64,000 bases of DNA from Marinimicrobium sp038419845 (GTDB lineage Bacteria; Pseudomonadota; Gammaproteobacteria; Pseudomonadales; Cellvibrionaceae). Below the pieces are notes generated by a model. It did no database searches, was not told the DNA's origin, and was given only the letters and a program-made list of their open reading frames with translations. Location: contig NZ_JBCAQT010000017.1 in the NCBI RefSeq assembly GCF_038419845.1, positions 1-64,000 of the forward strand, in the 5' to 3' direction. Within the stretch, counting starts at the first letter, position 1; the number at the start of each line of letters is the position of its first letter. Below, one piece after another: positions 50,407 through 58,588 of the stretch. Both the position numbers and the translations under genes were made by a program.

Positions 50407-50923
50407 AAAGATTTACCCTTCTGTTGAAGTGAGTTTTTTGGACGAAGAACGTGAACCTCGTATTCTTCTGGGCAACAGGAGCGTCAGGCGGAAAATAGTT
50501 GTTATGAATCTCCGGGCAGCGCTTCTCCATCGATACCGAGCGTGAGGAAGTGGCCTTTGCAAGACGGATCCTGTCTGTAGCGAACACGCGTTATTGAGCC
50601 GGTGCCACCGTGTTGATTTTATTGTGACATTGGGATGGCAACCCTTGCGTGTTCCGACACTACGGGACTGACGGTATAGCGACAGAAGGAGATTGTCAAC
50701 AAGACTATATGCATATAGTCATAAAAACAATAAAGAAGGTTTTTACATATAGCGATAGGTTCCTTAAAGCGAGATGTGGGTCACAATTTCTGCAGACGGT
50801 ACCCTCCGTTCTGCAAATCCAAAACGTCGGCGCTTTCGTACTTGATGGTATGAGGATGTAAAAGACGGTGTCTGTGCGGAGCATGCGCTTCCCCTCGGCG
50901 CAGGACAAGAGTAAAGGTGTGCA
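50407..50923. other. 517-base intergenic region with an AT-rich palindrome
   Basis: The region separates the divergent GH11 and Cho-like genes. The left part is the GH11 leader. The middle (about 50690-50770) is unusually AT-rich and holds the palindrome at 50703-50720 and a second CATATAG at 50746. A 70-codon frame at 50649-50861 has no ribosome site or recognisable product. Confidence 0.6.
50703..50720. promoter_or_regulatory. 18-base perfect palindrome, candidate operator
   Basis: GACTATATGCATATAGTC is a perfect 9+9 palindrome. The half-site CATATAG recurs 34 bases downstream (50746-50752), about three helical turns. It could bind a regulator of either divergent gene. Confidence 0.5.
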
Positions 50924-51901
50924 ATGGTGACTCAACTCAATCCAGAAAGGCCGGGCCTGGATCGGGCGACGCTCGATGCGTTACCCAGCGGGCCGGGTGT
51001 GTATTACTTTTACGGCGAAAACGCCAACCTGCTTTATGTGGGCAAAAGTGTGGATGTGCGCAAGCGTGTGCTCTCGCACTGTAGGTCTGATGTTGCCACT
51101 GCACGGAAGAGGGCGCTGTACCGGCAAGTTCGGGATGTACAGGTGTGCTCCACCACTGGGGAGCTGAGCGCGCTGCTGCTGGAGGCGCAAGAGATTAAAA
51201 CCCGTCAGCCATTGTTCAACCGGCGCCTGCGCCGGGTGAGCAGACTCTACACCCTGCAGTTGAAGGACGATGGCCGGGGGCTGTTTCGCCCGGGGGTCAT
51301 CGAGGTGCCCAAGGCCAGCCGTCAGCGCCCCATGTACGGGCTCTTTCCATCGGTGAAAAAGGCGCGCTCGGCGCTGATATCGGCCGGTAAGGACGCCGGC
51401 CTGTGCGATCACGTGGTGGTGACGCCCGCGTCTTTCTCCGGTGCCTGCATGAGCCGCCAGCTCAAACGCTGCCATGGCCTCTGTACCGGGGACAGCTCAG
51501 TGCTGCAACACAACGTCACCCTGATGACCGTGCTGGAAACAATGGCGCTGGCGGCCTGGCCCTATGACGGCCCCGTTGCTCTGCTCGAACGAGAGGATGT
51601 CCGCGATGCTGGTTCAGCCTATACGCTATTTGTTCTGGATAACTGGTGTGTTCTGGCAACCATCAGTGGTCAGGGAGAGCCGGATTGGGAGCAGGTCGCA
51701 GCGGCGGACCGGAGCGGCGCGTTTCTGGACCGGGATATTTACCGCTATCTGCTCAAGGCGGTGAACCGCCCGCCGGATAACGTCCGGATCTATCCGGGGG
51801 AGACGCTGTCACAAGCCGCCAAGACGACGTCGGGATCAGCCGGTCGCCCTCCGGAGCCACCCAGCCGGTGTTTGACGGGGCAAGGGTCGGGCCGAACTTG
51901 A
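50924..51901 (+). CDS. cho: Cho-like GIY-YIG endonuclease (UvrC N-terminal homologue)
   Basis: Cho makes the 3' incision in nucleotide excision repair as an alternative to UvrC. The 325-residue protein has the GIY-YIG domain at about 20-100: SGPGVYYFYGENANLLYVGKS, the Arg in DVRKRVLSH and the metal-binding Glu in ALLLEAQEIKTRQPLFNRRL. A UvrC-like region (GLFPSVKKARSAL) and a Cys motif (CMSRQLKRCHGLCTGD) follow. It is slightly longer than the ~295-residue E. coli protein, with a low-complexity tail. No clear LexA box was seen upstream, unlike in E. coli. AAAGG precedes the ATG. Confidence 0.85.
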   Translation: MVTQLNPERPGLDRATLDALPSGPGVYYFYGENANLLYVGKSVDVRKRVLSHCRSDVATARKRALYRQVRDVQVCSTTGELSALLLEAQEIKTRQPLFNRRLRRVSRLYTLQLKDDGRGLFRPGVIEVPKASRQRPMYGLFPSVKKARSALISAGKDAGLCDHVVVTPASFSGACMSRQLKRCHGLCTGDSSVLQHNVTLMTVLETMALAAWPYDGPVALLEREDVRDAGSAYTLFVLDNWCVLATISGQGEPDWEQVAAADRSGAFLDRDIYRYLLKAVNRPPDNVRIYPGETLSQAAKTTSGSAGRPPEPPSRCLTGQGSGRT

Positions 51902-52107
51902 AGCGTCGCTGCAGGTGGCTTAACCGCCGCTGGTGCTCCCGACACCTTTTTTGGGCTGGTGTACGCTGAAGGACATCGCGATTAGGTTCAGTTTATCATG
52001 GACCACTAGTGCCTTCAGGCCTTTGGCATTATGCTAAGGGCCGGTAGGCGTCGCCGCTTCAATTCCATCGGCGGGCGGCAGTGGATCACGGGTTTTGAGA
52101 GAACGCC

Positions 52108-53835
52108 ATGGCGGGGTATTTGCGAGTATCGATTGGGCAACATTCGGATGCAGGAGCCAAACCAAGCAATCAGGATTTCCACGGGGCGCATATTTCCGAG
52201 GGGGCGGAGCTGGAATCCAAGGGCATTGCCATGGCGCTTGCCGATGGCATCAGCTCCAGCAACGTGGCTCACATTGCCAGTGAGACCGCCGTTAAAAGCT
52301 TTCTTCAGGACTATTTTTGTACATCGGCTGCCTGGTCAGTGAAGAAATCCGGCGACCAGGTGATTAACGCAACGAATGCCTGGCTGCATTCCCACACCAA
52401 TAACAGCTGGGCGCGTTACGATAAAGACCGTGGCTACGTTTGCACCTTTACCGCTCTGGTGGTCAAGTCCACCCGGGCGCACTTTTTTCATATAGGCGAT
52501 TCCCGTGCGTATCAGGTGCAGGGACGCTCCCTGGAGCAGCTGACCCGTGATCACCGCCACTGGACCTCGCCTGAGAAAAGCTACCTGGGTCGGGCTCTGG
52601 GTGTGGATGAGCGGGTTGAGATCGACTATCACACCTTGGCTGTGGCGGCTGGGGATACCTTTGTGTTGGTGACAGATGGCATCTATGAAACCCTGAGCTC
52701 CACCCAGATAACGGAGGCTATTGCCGATAACGCGGGTGACCTGGATGCGGCGGCACGCCGCATCGTAAAGGCGGCCTATGAGCAAGGCAGTGATGACAAC
52801 CTGACCGTTCAGATCCTGCGTGTTGATCAGACTCCTCAGCCCAAACTTCATGAGCTCCATCAGCACGCAGCGGAGCTGCTTTTTCCGCCCGCTCTGGGTG
52901 CGCGCAGCCTGATTGACGGTTTCGAGGTCGTGCGCGAGCTGCACATGAGCAGCCGTAGTTATATTTACCTCGCCCTGGATACCGAGACAGGTAAGCCAGT
53001 GGTGCTCAAGGTGCCGGCCATTGACGTTCGAGAGGACCCGGTGGCCCTGGAGCAATTCCTGGCCGAAGAGTGGGTGGCGCGCCGTGTTGACAGCCCCTAT
53101 GTGTTGCAGGCCCGTGAGCGCACGCATCCCCAGAATTATCTGTATGTGGTAACCGAATATATCGAAGGCCGGACCCTGACCCAGTGGATGCGTGATAACC
53201 CCCTCGCCCGATTCGCCGAGGTCAGAAAGCTGGTGGAACAGATGGGCAAAGGGGTGCGGGCGTTACACCGGCAGGATATGATCCATCAGGACTTGCGCCC
53301 CCAGAATATCATGATTGACAGTGTTGGCACCGCCAAACTGATCGACTTTGGTGCAGTCCGGGTGGCGGGAATCAGCGAGAGCATCGGGTCCGATGAGGAG
53401 CCCGTTCTGGGCACCCAGCAGTACTCGGCGCCAGAATATTTTATGGGCGAGGGTGGCTCGGCCCGCTCGGACATTTTCTCACTGGGAGTCATCACCTACC
53501 AGATGCTCACCGGCTGCCTGCCTTACGGCCCCGAAGCATCCCAGGTTCAAACCCGCGCCGACCTCAATCGCCTTAAATACGATCCGGTTTATCACTACAA
53601 TCGCAGCTGTCCGGCCTGGATCGACGGGGTGTTGCGCAAGGCTTTGCACCCATACCCCGACCGGCGTTACGCCGAGGTGTCGGAGTTTATCCACGATCTT
53701 TACCACCCCAGGCGCGAGTTTGTGAATGCGGTGAGGCCGCCCCTGATTGAACGAGATCCGGAGGTCTTCTGGAAAGGTGTCTCTCTCCTGCTTTCGGTTG
53801 CCTTAATTGTGCAACTGGTTCTGGCGTATCGGTGA
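52108..53835 (+). CDS. Fused PP2C-type phosphatase and Ser/Thr protein kinase, membrane-anchored
   Basis: The 575-residue protein joins a PP2C phosphatase to a Hanks-type kinase. The phosphatase covers about residues 5-240 (ALADGISSS with metal-binding Asp46, FFHIGDSRAYQV, VLVTDGIYETL and GSDDNLTVQ). The kinase covers about 265-550 (Lys301 in VVLKVPA, the HQDLRPQN catalytic loop with Asp395 and the LIDFGAVRV DFG motif at 413). A C-terminal membrane helix (VSLLLSVALIVQLVLAY) follows. Similar fusions are found beside nitrate-assimilation genes in Pseudomonas as recalled; here the neighbours are an FNT transporter and cyanase, again nitrogen supply. Targets are unknown. Confidence 0.9.
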   Translation: MAGYLRVSIGQHSDAGAKPSNQDFHGAHISEGAELESKGIAMALADGISSSNVAHIASETAVKSFLQDYFCTSAAWSVKKSGDQVINATNAWLHSHTNNSWARYDKDRGYVCTFTALVVKSTRAHFFHIGDSRAYQVQGRSLEQLTRDHRHWTSPEKSYLGRALGVDERVEIDYHTLAVAAGDTFVLVTDGIYETLSSTQITEAIADNAGDLDAAARRIVKAAYEQGSDDNLTVQILRVDQTPQPKLHELHQHAAELLFPPALGARSLIDGFEVVRELHMSSRSYIYLALDTETGKPVVLKVPAIDVREDPVALEQFLAEEWVARRVDSPYVLQARERTHPQNYLYVVTEYIEGRTLTQWMRDNPLARFAEVRKLVEQMGKGVRALHRQDMIHQDLRPQNIMIDSVGTAKLIDFGAVRVAGISESIGSDEEPVLGTQQYSAPEYFMGEGGSARSDIFSLGVITYQMLTGCLPYGPEASQVQTRADLNRLKYDPVYHYNRSCPAWIDGVLRKALHPYPDRRYAEVSEFIHDLYHPRREFVNAVRPPLIERDPEVFWKGVSLLLSVALIVQLVLAYR

Positions 53836-53837
53836 GC

Positions 53838-53874
53838 AAAAAAATCGGCGCCGTGATTTTTTCCCGGCGCCGAT
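53838..53874 (-). terminator. Intrinsic terminator of the cynS-FNT operon
   Basis: ATCGGCGCCG and CGGCGCCGAT form a 10-base-pair stem; on the minus strand it is followed by six to seven T residues. It lies just after the kinase stop, so it may serve both convergent genes. Confidence 0.82.
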
Positions 53875-53953
53875 CCGATTGCGTTTGAGCCAACAGTGAA
53901 TGTTTGTTCGTCCGTTGTTCAGGTCACTGTTCGATCATTTTCCAGACCACGTC

Positions 53954-54766
53954 TCACGCAAAGGTCTTCTTCGCCTGAGTCCGGACATGTGTGGTATACA
54001 GCACCAAACCAACCAGGGTCAGGCCGCCTACCAGGTTACCCAGAACGGTCGGGATCTCGTTCCACACCACGTACTGATACAAGGTGAATTCGGCGCCCAT
54101 CATCAGTCCGATCGGGAACAGGAACATGTTGACCACGGAGTGCTCGAAGCCCAGAAAGAAAAACACGATGATCGGCATCCACATCGCCATGATTTTTCCG
54201 GAAACATGGGTGGAAATTGTGGCGCCAACGACGCCCATGGAGACCATCCAGTTACAGAACATGCCGCGCAGAAAAAGCACCAACCAACCGGCCGCACCGG
54301 CCTCCTGATAGCCCACGGTCCGGCTCTCACCAACAGCCATCATTTTCTGGCCAACCTCATTGATTGCCTCGGAGCCGCCCATGGAAAAGTTCAGATAACC
54401 AAAAATAGCGATAAAAAGCGCACCGCCGAGGTTGCCGAGTCCGACCAGGCCCCAGCATTTAAGCATTCGGGGCACAGTGACGCCCGGGCGCTTGTCAAGC
54501 AAGGCCATAGGTACCAGGGTGAAAACCCCGGTTAGCAGATCGTAGCCCATCAGGTAGAGCATACAAAAGCCGACCGGAAATAGCAGTGAGCCTAACAGGA
54601 AAGAGCCTGTCTGAACGGCGATGGTGACGGCGAAGATTACCGCCAGCGCCAGTGTCGCGCCGGCCATGAAAGCACGAATCAGCGTGTCTCTCGTGCCCAT
54701 GTAGATCTTGGCTTCGCCGGCATCCACAAGCTTGGTCACAAACTCGTTGGGTTGAAGATAAGACAT
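53954..54766 (-). CDS. Formate/nitrite transporter (FNT) family channel
   Basis: The 270-residue protein has six hydrophobic helices with the FNT features GGALFIAIFGYL, FLRGMFCNWMVSMGV and FFFLGFEHSVVNMFLFPIG (the last carrying the central His). FNT pentamers conduct formate, nitrite, bicarbonate-like or hydrosulfide anions. It follows cynS by 86 bases on the same strand with no terminator between them, apart from a small GCCTG/CAGGC hairpin near 54820. A role in taking up cyanate, nitrite or a related anion is likely but the substrate cannot be read from sequence. Confidence 0.87.
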   Translation of the reverse strand: MSYLQPNEFVTKLVDAGEAKIYMGTRDTLIRAFMAGATLALAVIFAVTIAVQTGSFLLGSLLFPVGFCMLYLMGYDLLTGVFTLVPMALLDKRPGVTVPRMLKCWGLVGLGNLGGALFIAIFGYLNFSMGGSEAINEVGQKMMAVGESRTVGYQEAGAAGWLVLFLRGMFCNWMVSMGVVGATISTHVSGKIMAMWMPIIVFFFLGFEHSVVNMFLFPIGLMMGAEFTLYQYVVWNEIPTVLGNLVGGLTLVGLVLYTTHVRTQAKKTFA

Positions 54767-54852
54767 AGTGATGGTCCCCTAAAAGGTATAAATAAAAAGT
54801 GAATGGGTTGATCGGGTGCCTGTGTTATTCAGGCGCGCCTACCGGACATCCC

Positions 54853-55293
54853 TTACCAGCGTTTGTAAGGAAGGAACTTGCCATCCATGGTGACCACAAC
54901 GCGGTCGCCCTTGGGGTCCTCCACTTTCTCCACATACATTTTGTAGTCGATAGCGCTCATGATGCCGTCGCCAAACTTTTCGTGAATCAGTGCCTTTACG
55001 CTGGGACCGTAGATCATGGTGGCTTCGTAGAGGCGGTAAATGAGCGGGTCCTGTGGGACGCTGTCGCCCCAGTACTTGGAAGGGCAGGTCTGCAGTGCGT
55101 CCGCGATGTCTTTCTCCAGACCCAATGCAGTGCACAGAGCCTTGGCCTGATCCTCGAGCATGGTGTTCATGCCAAAGCAGCAGGAGGTAGTCCACACCGG
55201 GGACATGCCGATCGCCTCGGCAATCTGCTCCCAGGTCATTCCTTTTTCGTTTTTTGCTTCCAGAATGGCGGCGGTCATCAATTCGTGATTCAT
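54853..55293 (-). CDS. cynS: Cyanase (cyanate hydratase)
   Basis: Cyanase converts cyanate and bicarbonate to ammonia and CO2, allowing cyanate to be used as a nitrogen source. The 146-residue protein has an N-terminal helical domain (TWEQIAEAIGMSPVW) and the catalytic domain with the Arg/Glu of YRLYEATMIYG and the Ser of GDGIMSAIDYKMYVEKV, ending GKFLPYKRW. All three catalytic residues known for the E. coli enzyme are present. The ATG at 55293 follows GAGGAG. A sigma-54 promoter lies 140 bases upstream; the FNT gene follows in the operon. Confidence 0.95.
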   Translation of the reverse strand: MNHELMTAAILEAKNEKGMTWEQIAEAIGMSPVWTTSCCFGMNTMLEDQAKALCTALGLEKDIADALQTCPSKYWGDSVPQDPLIYRLYEATMIYGPSVKALIHEKFGDGIMSAIDYKMYVEKVEDPKGDRVVVTMDGKFLPYKRW

Positions 55294-55432
55294 AATGAGG
55301 CTCCTCAGTAGTATTTCGAACCATTTTGGTTCGTGTGTATCTGTTTGCGCGTGCCTGTTTGGTGCGGGCGATAGACGAAAGCCTTTGCCCACGGGCGGTT
55401 GCATTGCGCTTGTGTCGATTTCAGTTAGGCTG

Positions 55433-55449
55433 TAGCAGATACCGTGCCA
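55433..55449 (-). promoter_or_regulatory. Sigma-54 promoter of cynS
   Basis: On the minus strand TGGCACGGTATCTGCTA matches the -24/-12 consensus TGGCACG-N4-TTGCW, with the invariant GG and GC separated by exactly 10 bases. It lies 140 bases upstream of the cynS start. Confidence 0.85.
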
Positions 55450-55534
55450 GCCGACCTCGAATGGCGGTTACGCTGTAAAAACAGGCTGTTAGAGGTTGTT
55501 TTAATGCTCTTCGAACGACTAAAAATCGTAATTC

Positions 55535-55571
55535 ACGAAATCTTGTAGTTTTGGGCTACGAAATCACGTAG
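55535..55571. promoter_or_regulatory. Candidate enhancer-binding-protein sites between cynS and its regulator
   Basis: ACGAAATCTTGTAG (55535-55548) and ACGAAATCACGTAG (55558-55571) are direct repeats 23 bases apart. The second is also part of the inverted repeat CTACG-aaatca-CGTAG (55556-55571), and TCGT-aattc-ACGA precedes the first. They lie 90-130 bases upstream of the sigma-54 promoter, the usual place for activator sites. Confidence 0.65.
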
Positions 55572-55627
55572 CTGGCATGATTCTTGTTGCTCACCCTGGA
55601 CATGTGCAGAACCTGGTAAGTGAGACG

Positions 55628-57532
55628 ATGAGCGCAAATCCTGATTTTCCTTATGCAGACAACTGGCTGGAGGCTCTGCCTGAACCTGCGCTGCTGATGG
55701 ATCCGGTGCAGGACCGGATTTTGGCGGGCAATGGACGGCTGCAGCAGCTGCTGGGAGGGTCGGCCCCCGATCCGCTTCAAACCGGGCGCGTAACCGAGTT
55801 GTTCAGTGGCCAGGTGCCGCAACTGATTGTCCTTACGGATGAGGCCCTGAGCTGCGGTCAGGCCTGGAACCGAAGCCTGAAGGTGACGCGGGACGACGGC
55901 ACAGAGGTGCCGGTTGAGTTATCCCTGGCCTGGACCGATGATGCCCGCGGAGCCCCCAGGATTCTCATGCTTCTGCGGGATCTGGACGCATTGCGTGAGC
56001 GCCGCGAACGCCATGAGATCAATACCTACCACCAGGGAGGGCTGTTGCACTGGAAGCGCATCGAGACCCTGTTCCGCGATATCGAGCGTGAAAACCACAT
56101 GATTCTGGAGTCCGTCGGAGAGGGGATTTACGGCCTTGATGCAGAGGGGCGGGTCACCTTTACCAATTCGGCCGCCGAGCGCATGCTGGGATGGCCCAAA
56201 GAGGAAATGCTGGGCCGGATGATGCATTCGACCATTCACCATACCCAAAGCAATGGCGAGTCCCACAAGCTGGAGGACTGCCCGATCTATAAAGCGTTCA
56301 AAGACGGAGCCGTTCACCGTGTCAGCGACGGCTGCTTCTGGCACCGCGATGGCTTCAGCTTTGCTGTTGAGTACACCAGTACCCCCATTCTGGATAACGG
56401 GCAGCTGGTGGGGGCCGTTGTGGTTTTTCGGGACACCAGCCAGCGACGGAAAGCCGAAGAGGAACTGAAAGCGGCACTAACGGAAGTAAAATCGCTCAAG
56501 CACCGTCTGGAAATGGAGAACGCCTACCTGCAGGAAGAGTTGAACGCTGAGCAGAATGCTCATGAGATAGTCGGCAAAAGCGAGGCGGTGAAATCGCTGG
56601 TGCATCGTATTGAACTGGTTGGCCCGACTGATGCCAATGTTCTGATCTCCGGAGAATCGGGCACAGGCAAGGAATTGATTGCCCGCGCCATCCACAACAC
56701 CAGCGAGCGCTCCCAGCGGCCAATGATCCGTGTCAATTGCGCGGCAATCCCGGCGGAGCTGTTTGAGAGTGAGTTCTTTGGCCATATCCGGGGCTCGTTT
56801 ACGGGCGCAGTGAATGATCGTGTCGGGCGCTTTGAGTTGGCTCATGGAGGCACACTTTTTCTCGATGAAGTCGGTGAAATTCCGTTGCCGCTTCAGGGAA
56901 AGTTGCTGAGAGTTCTCCAGGAACAGAGCTTCGAACGTATTGGCGATAACGAAACCCGGCATGTTGACGTGCGGGTGATTGCGGCCACGAATCGAGATCT
57001 GCGGGCCGAAGTCAAGGCTGGCCGCTTTCGCGAGGATCTCTATTTTCGGCTGAACGTGTTTCCAATTGAATCCGCTCCCTTGCGGGAGCGCACCGAAGAT
57101 ATCGCGCCTCTGGCCCAGCTTTTCCTTCAGCACGCCTGTCAGAAGTTTCACCGCCCGGGTCTGGAGCTAAACCTGGCTAACGTGGAAAGCCTGCAAAAAT
57201 ATAGTTGGCCGGGTAATGTACGAGAGCTGGAAAATGTCATCGAAAGACAGCTGATAGTGAGTAAGGGCGGGAAGCTGTGGTTTGATTTACCCTCGGATAA
57301 CACAGAAAAAGGGGCCGTGAGCGAGGTAAGACAAAGCGATCTGGCCGCGAAACCGCTCACGGAAGTGGAAAAGCGTCAGCAGGATCGTGAGAACATGGCG
57401 TCTGCTCTGCGCCAGTGTAAAGGTAAGGTTTTCGGCGATGATGGTGCGGCAGCGCTTCTGGGTGTGAAGCCTACGACCCTCGCTTCGCGACTGAAGCGTC
57501 ACGGGATCGAGCCGGGTCGGTTTCGGTGTTAG
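55628..57532 (+). CDS. PAS-domain sigma-54-dependent transcriptional activator
   Basis: The 634-residue enhancer-binding protein has two PAS-like regions (about 10-120 and 150-285, the second with ILESVGEGIYGLDAEGRVTF), a short coiled coil, and an AAA+ domain at about 320-550. The AAA+ domain shows Walker A GESGTGKE (about 342), the sigma-54 contact loop GSFTGA (usual GAFTGA), Walker B GGTLFLDEVGE and the Arg finger region. A Fis-type helix-turn-helix (about 590-630, GAAALLGVKPTTLASRLKRHG) ends it. It is divergent from cynS and presumably activates the cynS promoter; the PAS ligand is unknown. The ATG at 55628 is preferred; 55577 is also in frame. Its end overlaps the convergent hydrolase gene by 62 bases. 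Confidence 0.88.
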   Translation: MSANPDFPYADNWLEALPEPALLMDPVQDRILAGNGRLQQLLGGSAPDPLQTGRVTELFSGQVPQLIVLTDEALSCGQAWNRSLKVTRDDGTEVPVELSLAWTDDARGAPRILMLLRDLDALRERRERHEINTYHQGGLLHWKRIETLFRDIERENHMILESVGEGIYGLDAEGRVTFTNSAAERMLGWPKEEMLGRMMHSTIHHTQSNGESHKLEDCPIYKAFKDGAVHRVSDGCFWHRDGFSFAVEYTSTPILDNGQLVGAVVVFRDTSQRRKAEEELKAALTEVKSLKHRLEMENAYLQEELNAEQNAHEIVGKSEAVKSLVHRIELVGPTDANVLISGESGTGKELIARAIHNTSERSQRPMIRVNCAAIPAELFESEFFGHIRGSFTGAVNDRVGRFELAHGGTLFLDEVGEIPLPLQGKLLRVLQEQSFERIGDNETRHVDVRVIAATNRDLRAEVKAGRFREDLYFRLNVFPIESAPLRERTEDIAPLAQLFLQHACQKFHRPGLELNLANVESLQKYSWPGNVRELENVIERQLIVSKGGKLWFDLPSDNTEKGAVSEVRQSDLAAKPLTEVEKRQQDRENMASALRQCKGKVFGDDGAAALLGVKPTTLASRLKRHGIEPGRFRC

Positions 57533-58565
57533 GTAAGGCCACGGCTCGATCCCGATCGAGAAAATCCACGCTTTTTAAAGCCACCCCTTTTTTACCGCCA
57601 ATGCGGTTCGCAAACCAGAAGAATCGTCGCTCGTACCAGTGATGGGACTCACGTTTTTTCTTGATAAATCCCATATGGCCGCCGTGCCGGGCGACTTCCA
57701 GGTAGATGTGGTCATGCTCTCGGGCGGTGTCGTAGGGGAGGCTGCGCTGGTCAATAAAAGGGTCGTCTTTGGCGCTCAGGATATACAGCGGAACCGGAAT
57801 CTGGCTCAGATAGGGTACGGCGGAGGCCGAATCGCGATAGTGCGCCGCGCTTTGATAGCCGTGCATGGGCGCAAACAGAAACTCTTCTATTTCATCCACG
57901 GTCCTGGCGTTTTTCACTCGGTCCGGGTCAACATTGTTGCCGAAAGCGACAAACTCCAGTTTCTTGATGAACTTGTTCAGCAGGGAGTTCACCACCTGTC
58001 GCTGGTAGAGAAAGTGGTTCAACCGCGAGCGCATGGACTCGTGAAAGGAGTGCAGCTCCAGTGGAGCGGACAACAGAAAGCAACCTTTGATCTTCGGATT
58101 GCAGCGCGTCGCCTCTCGGCCGAGATAGTTGGCGGTGATCGTGCCCCCGAGGCTGAAACCAACGAGAATGACCTCGGCGTAATTCCGGCTTTGGGTGTCA
58201 ATCACCTGTTTCAGGTCCTGATAATCACAACCAATATAAAACCAGGGCGTGCGGTTCACCTTTTTGCTGCAGGAGCGCATGCTCCAGGTCAGGGTGTCAT
58301 ACCCCCGGGCGTGCAGTTTTTGCGCGAACGACAGAAGGCCTGCTTCTTTTCCGTGGCTTTCCAGTCCATGGGTCATGATGACCAGACTCCGGGCGCCGTG
58401 GCGGGAATTGAGAAAGAGCTCGAGCTGGTCGCCATCGGGTGTGTTGAGCGTGATGGTTTCCGGCCGGATCTCGGGACGTTTTCGTACCAGCGGCGGATAA
58501 AGGGTCTGAATATGTCCATTCCGAAAAAAAGGCCCGCATCGGTAGTCAGAATCAATGACCGGCAT
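57471..58565 (-). CDS. yheT: YheT-family alpha/beta hydrolase
   Basis: The 364-residue protein has the N-terminal FFRNGHIQTLYPPL motif of the YheT/EMB8 group. It also has the nucleophile Ser in ILVGFSLGGTITANYLG, the Asp of LSAKDDPFID and the His of ARHGGHMGF. These esterase-like proteins have no settled substrate. Residues beyond about 325 are a variable tail that overlaps the activator gene at 57471-57532. GGAAGG precedes the ATG. The desaturase gene lies 23 bases upstream on the same strand. Confidence 0.85.
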   Translation of the reverse strand: MPVIDSDYRCGPFFRNGHIQTLYPPLVRKRPEIRPETITLNTPDGDQLELFLNSRHGARSLVIMTHGLESHGKEAGLLSFAQKLHARGYDTLTWSMRSCSKKVNRTPWFYIGCDYQDLKQVIDTQSRNYAEVILVGFSLGGTITANYLGREATRCNPKIKGCFLLSAPLELHSFHESMRSRLNHFLYQRQVVNSLLNKFIKKLEFVAFGNNVDPDRVKNARTVDEIEEFLFAPMHGYQSAAHYRDSASAVPYLSQIPVPLYILSAKDDPFIDQRSLPYDTAREHDHIYLEVARHGGHMGFIKKKRESHHWYERRFFWFANRIGGKKGVALKSVDFLDRDRAVALPNTETDPARSRDASVAKRGS

Positions 58566-58588
58566 GGTGTCAATCCTTCCGTTATTTT

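Noticed and set aside
50649..50861. 70-codon frame upstream of the Cho-like gene
   Set aside because: No ribosome site, no similarity, and it covers the AT-rich palindromic island.
50860..50923. LexA (SOS) box before the Cho-like gene
   Set aside because: No CTG-N10-CAG element with the usual AT-rich centre was found in the upstream region.
55573..55590. Sigma-54-like sequence on the plus strand (TGGCATGATTCTTGTT) before the activator gene
   Set aside because: The -12 element reads GT instead of the invariant GC at 10-base spacing, so it is a weak match compared with the cynS promoter.
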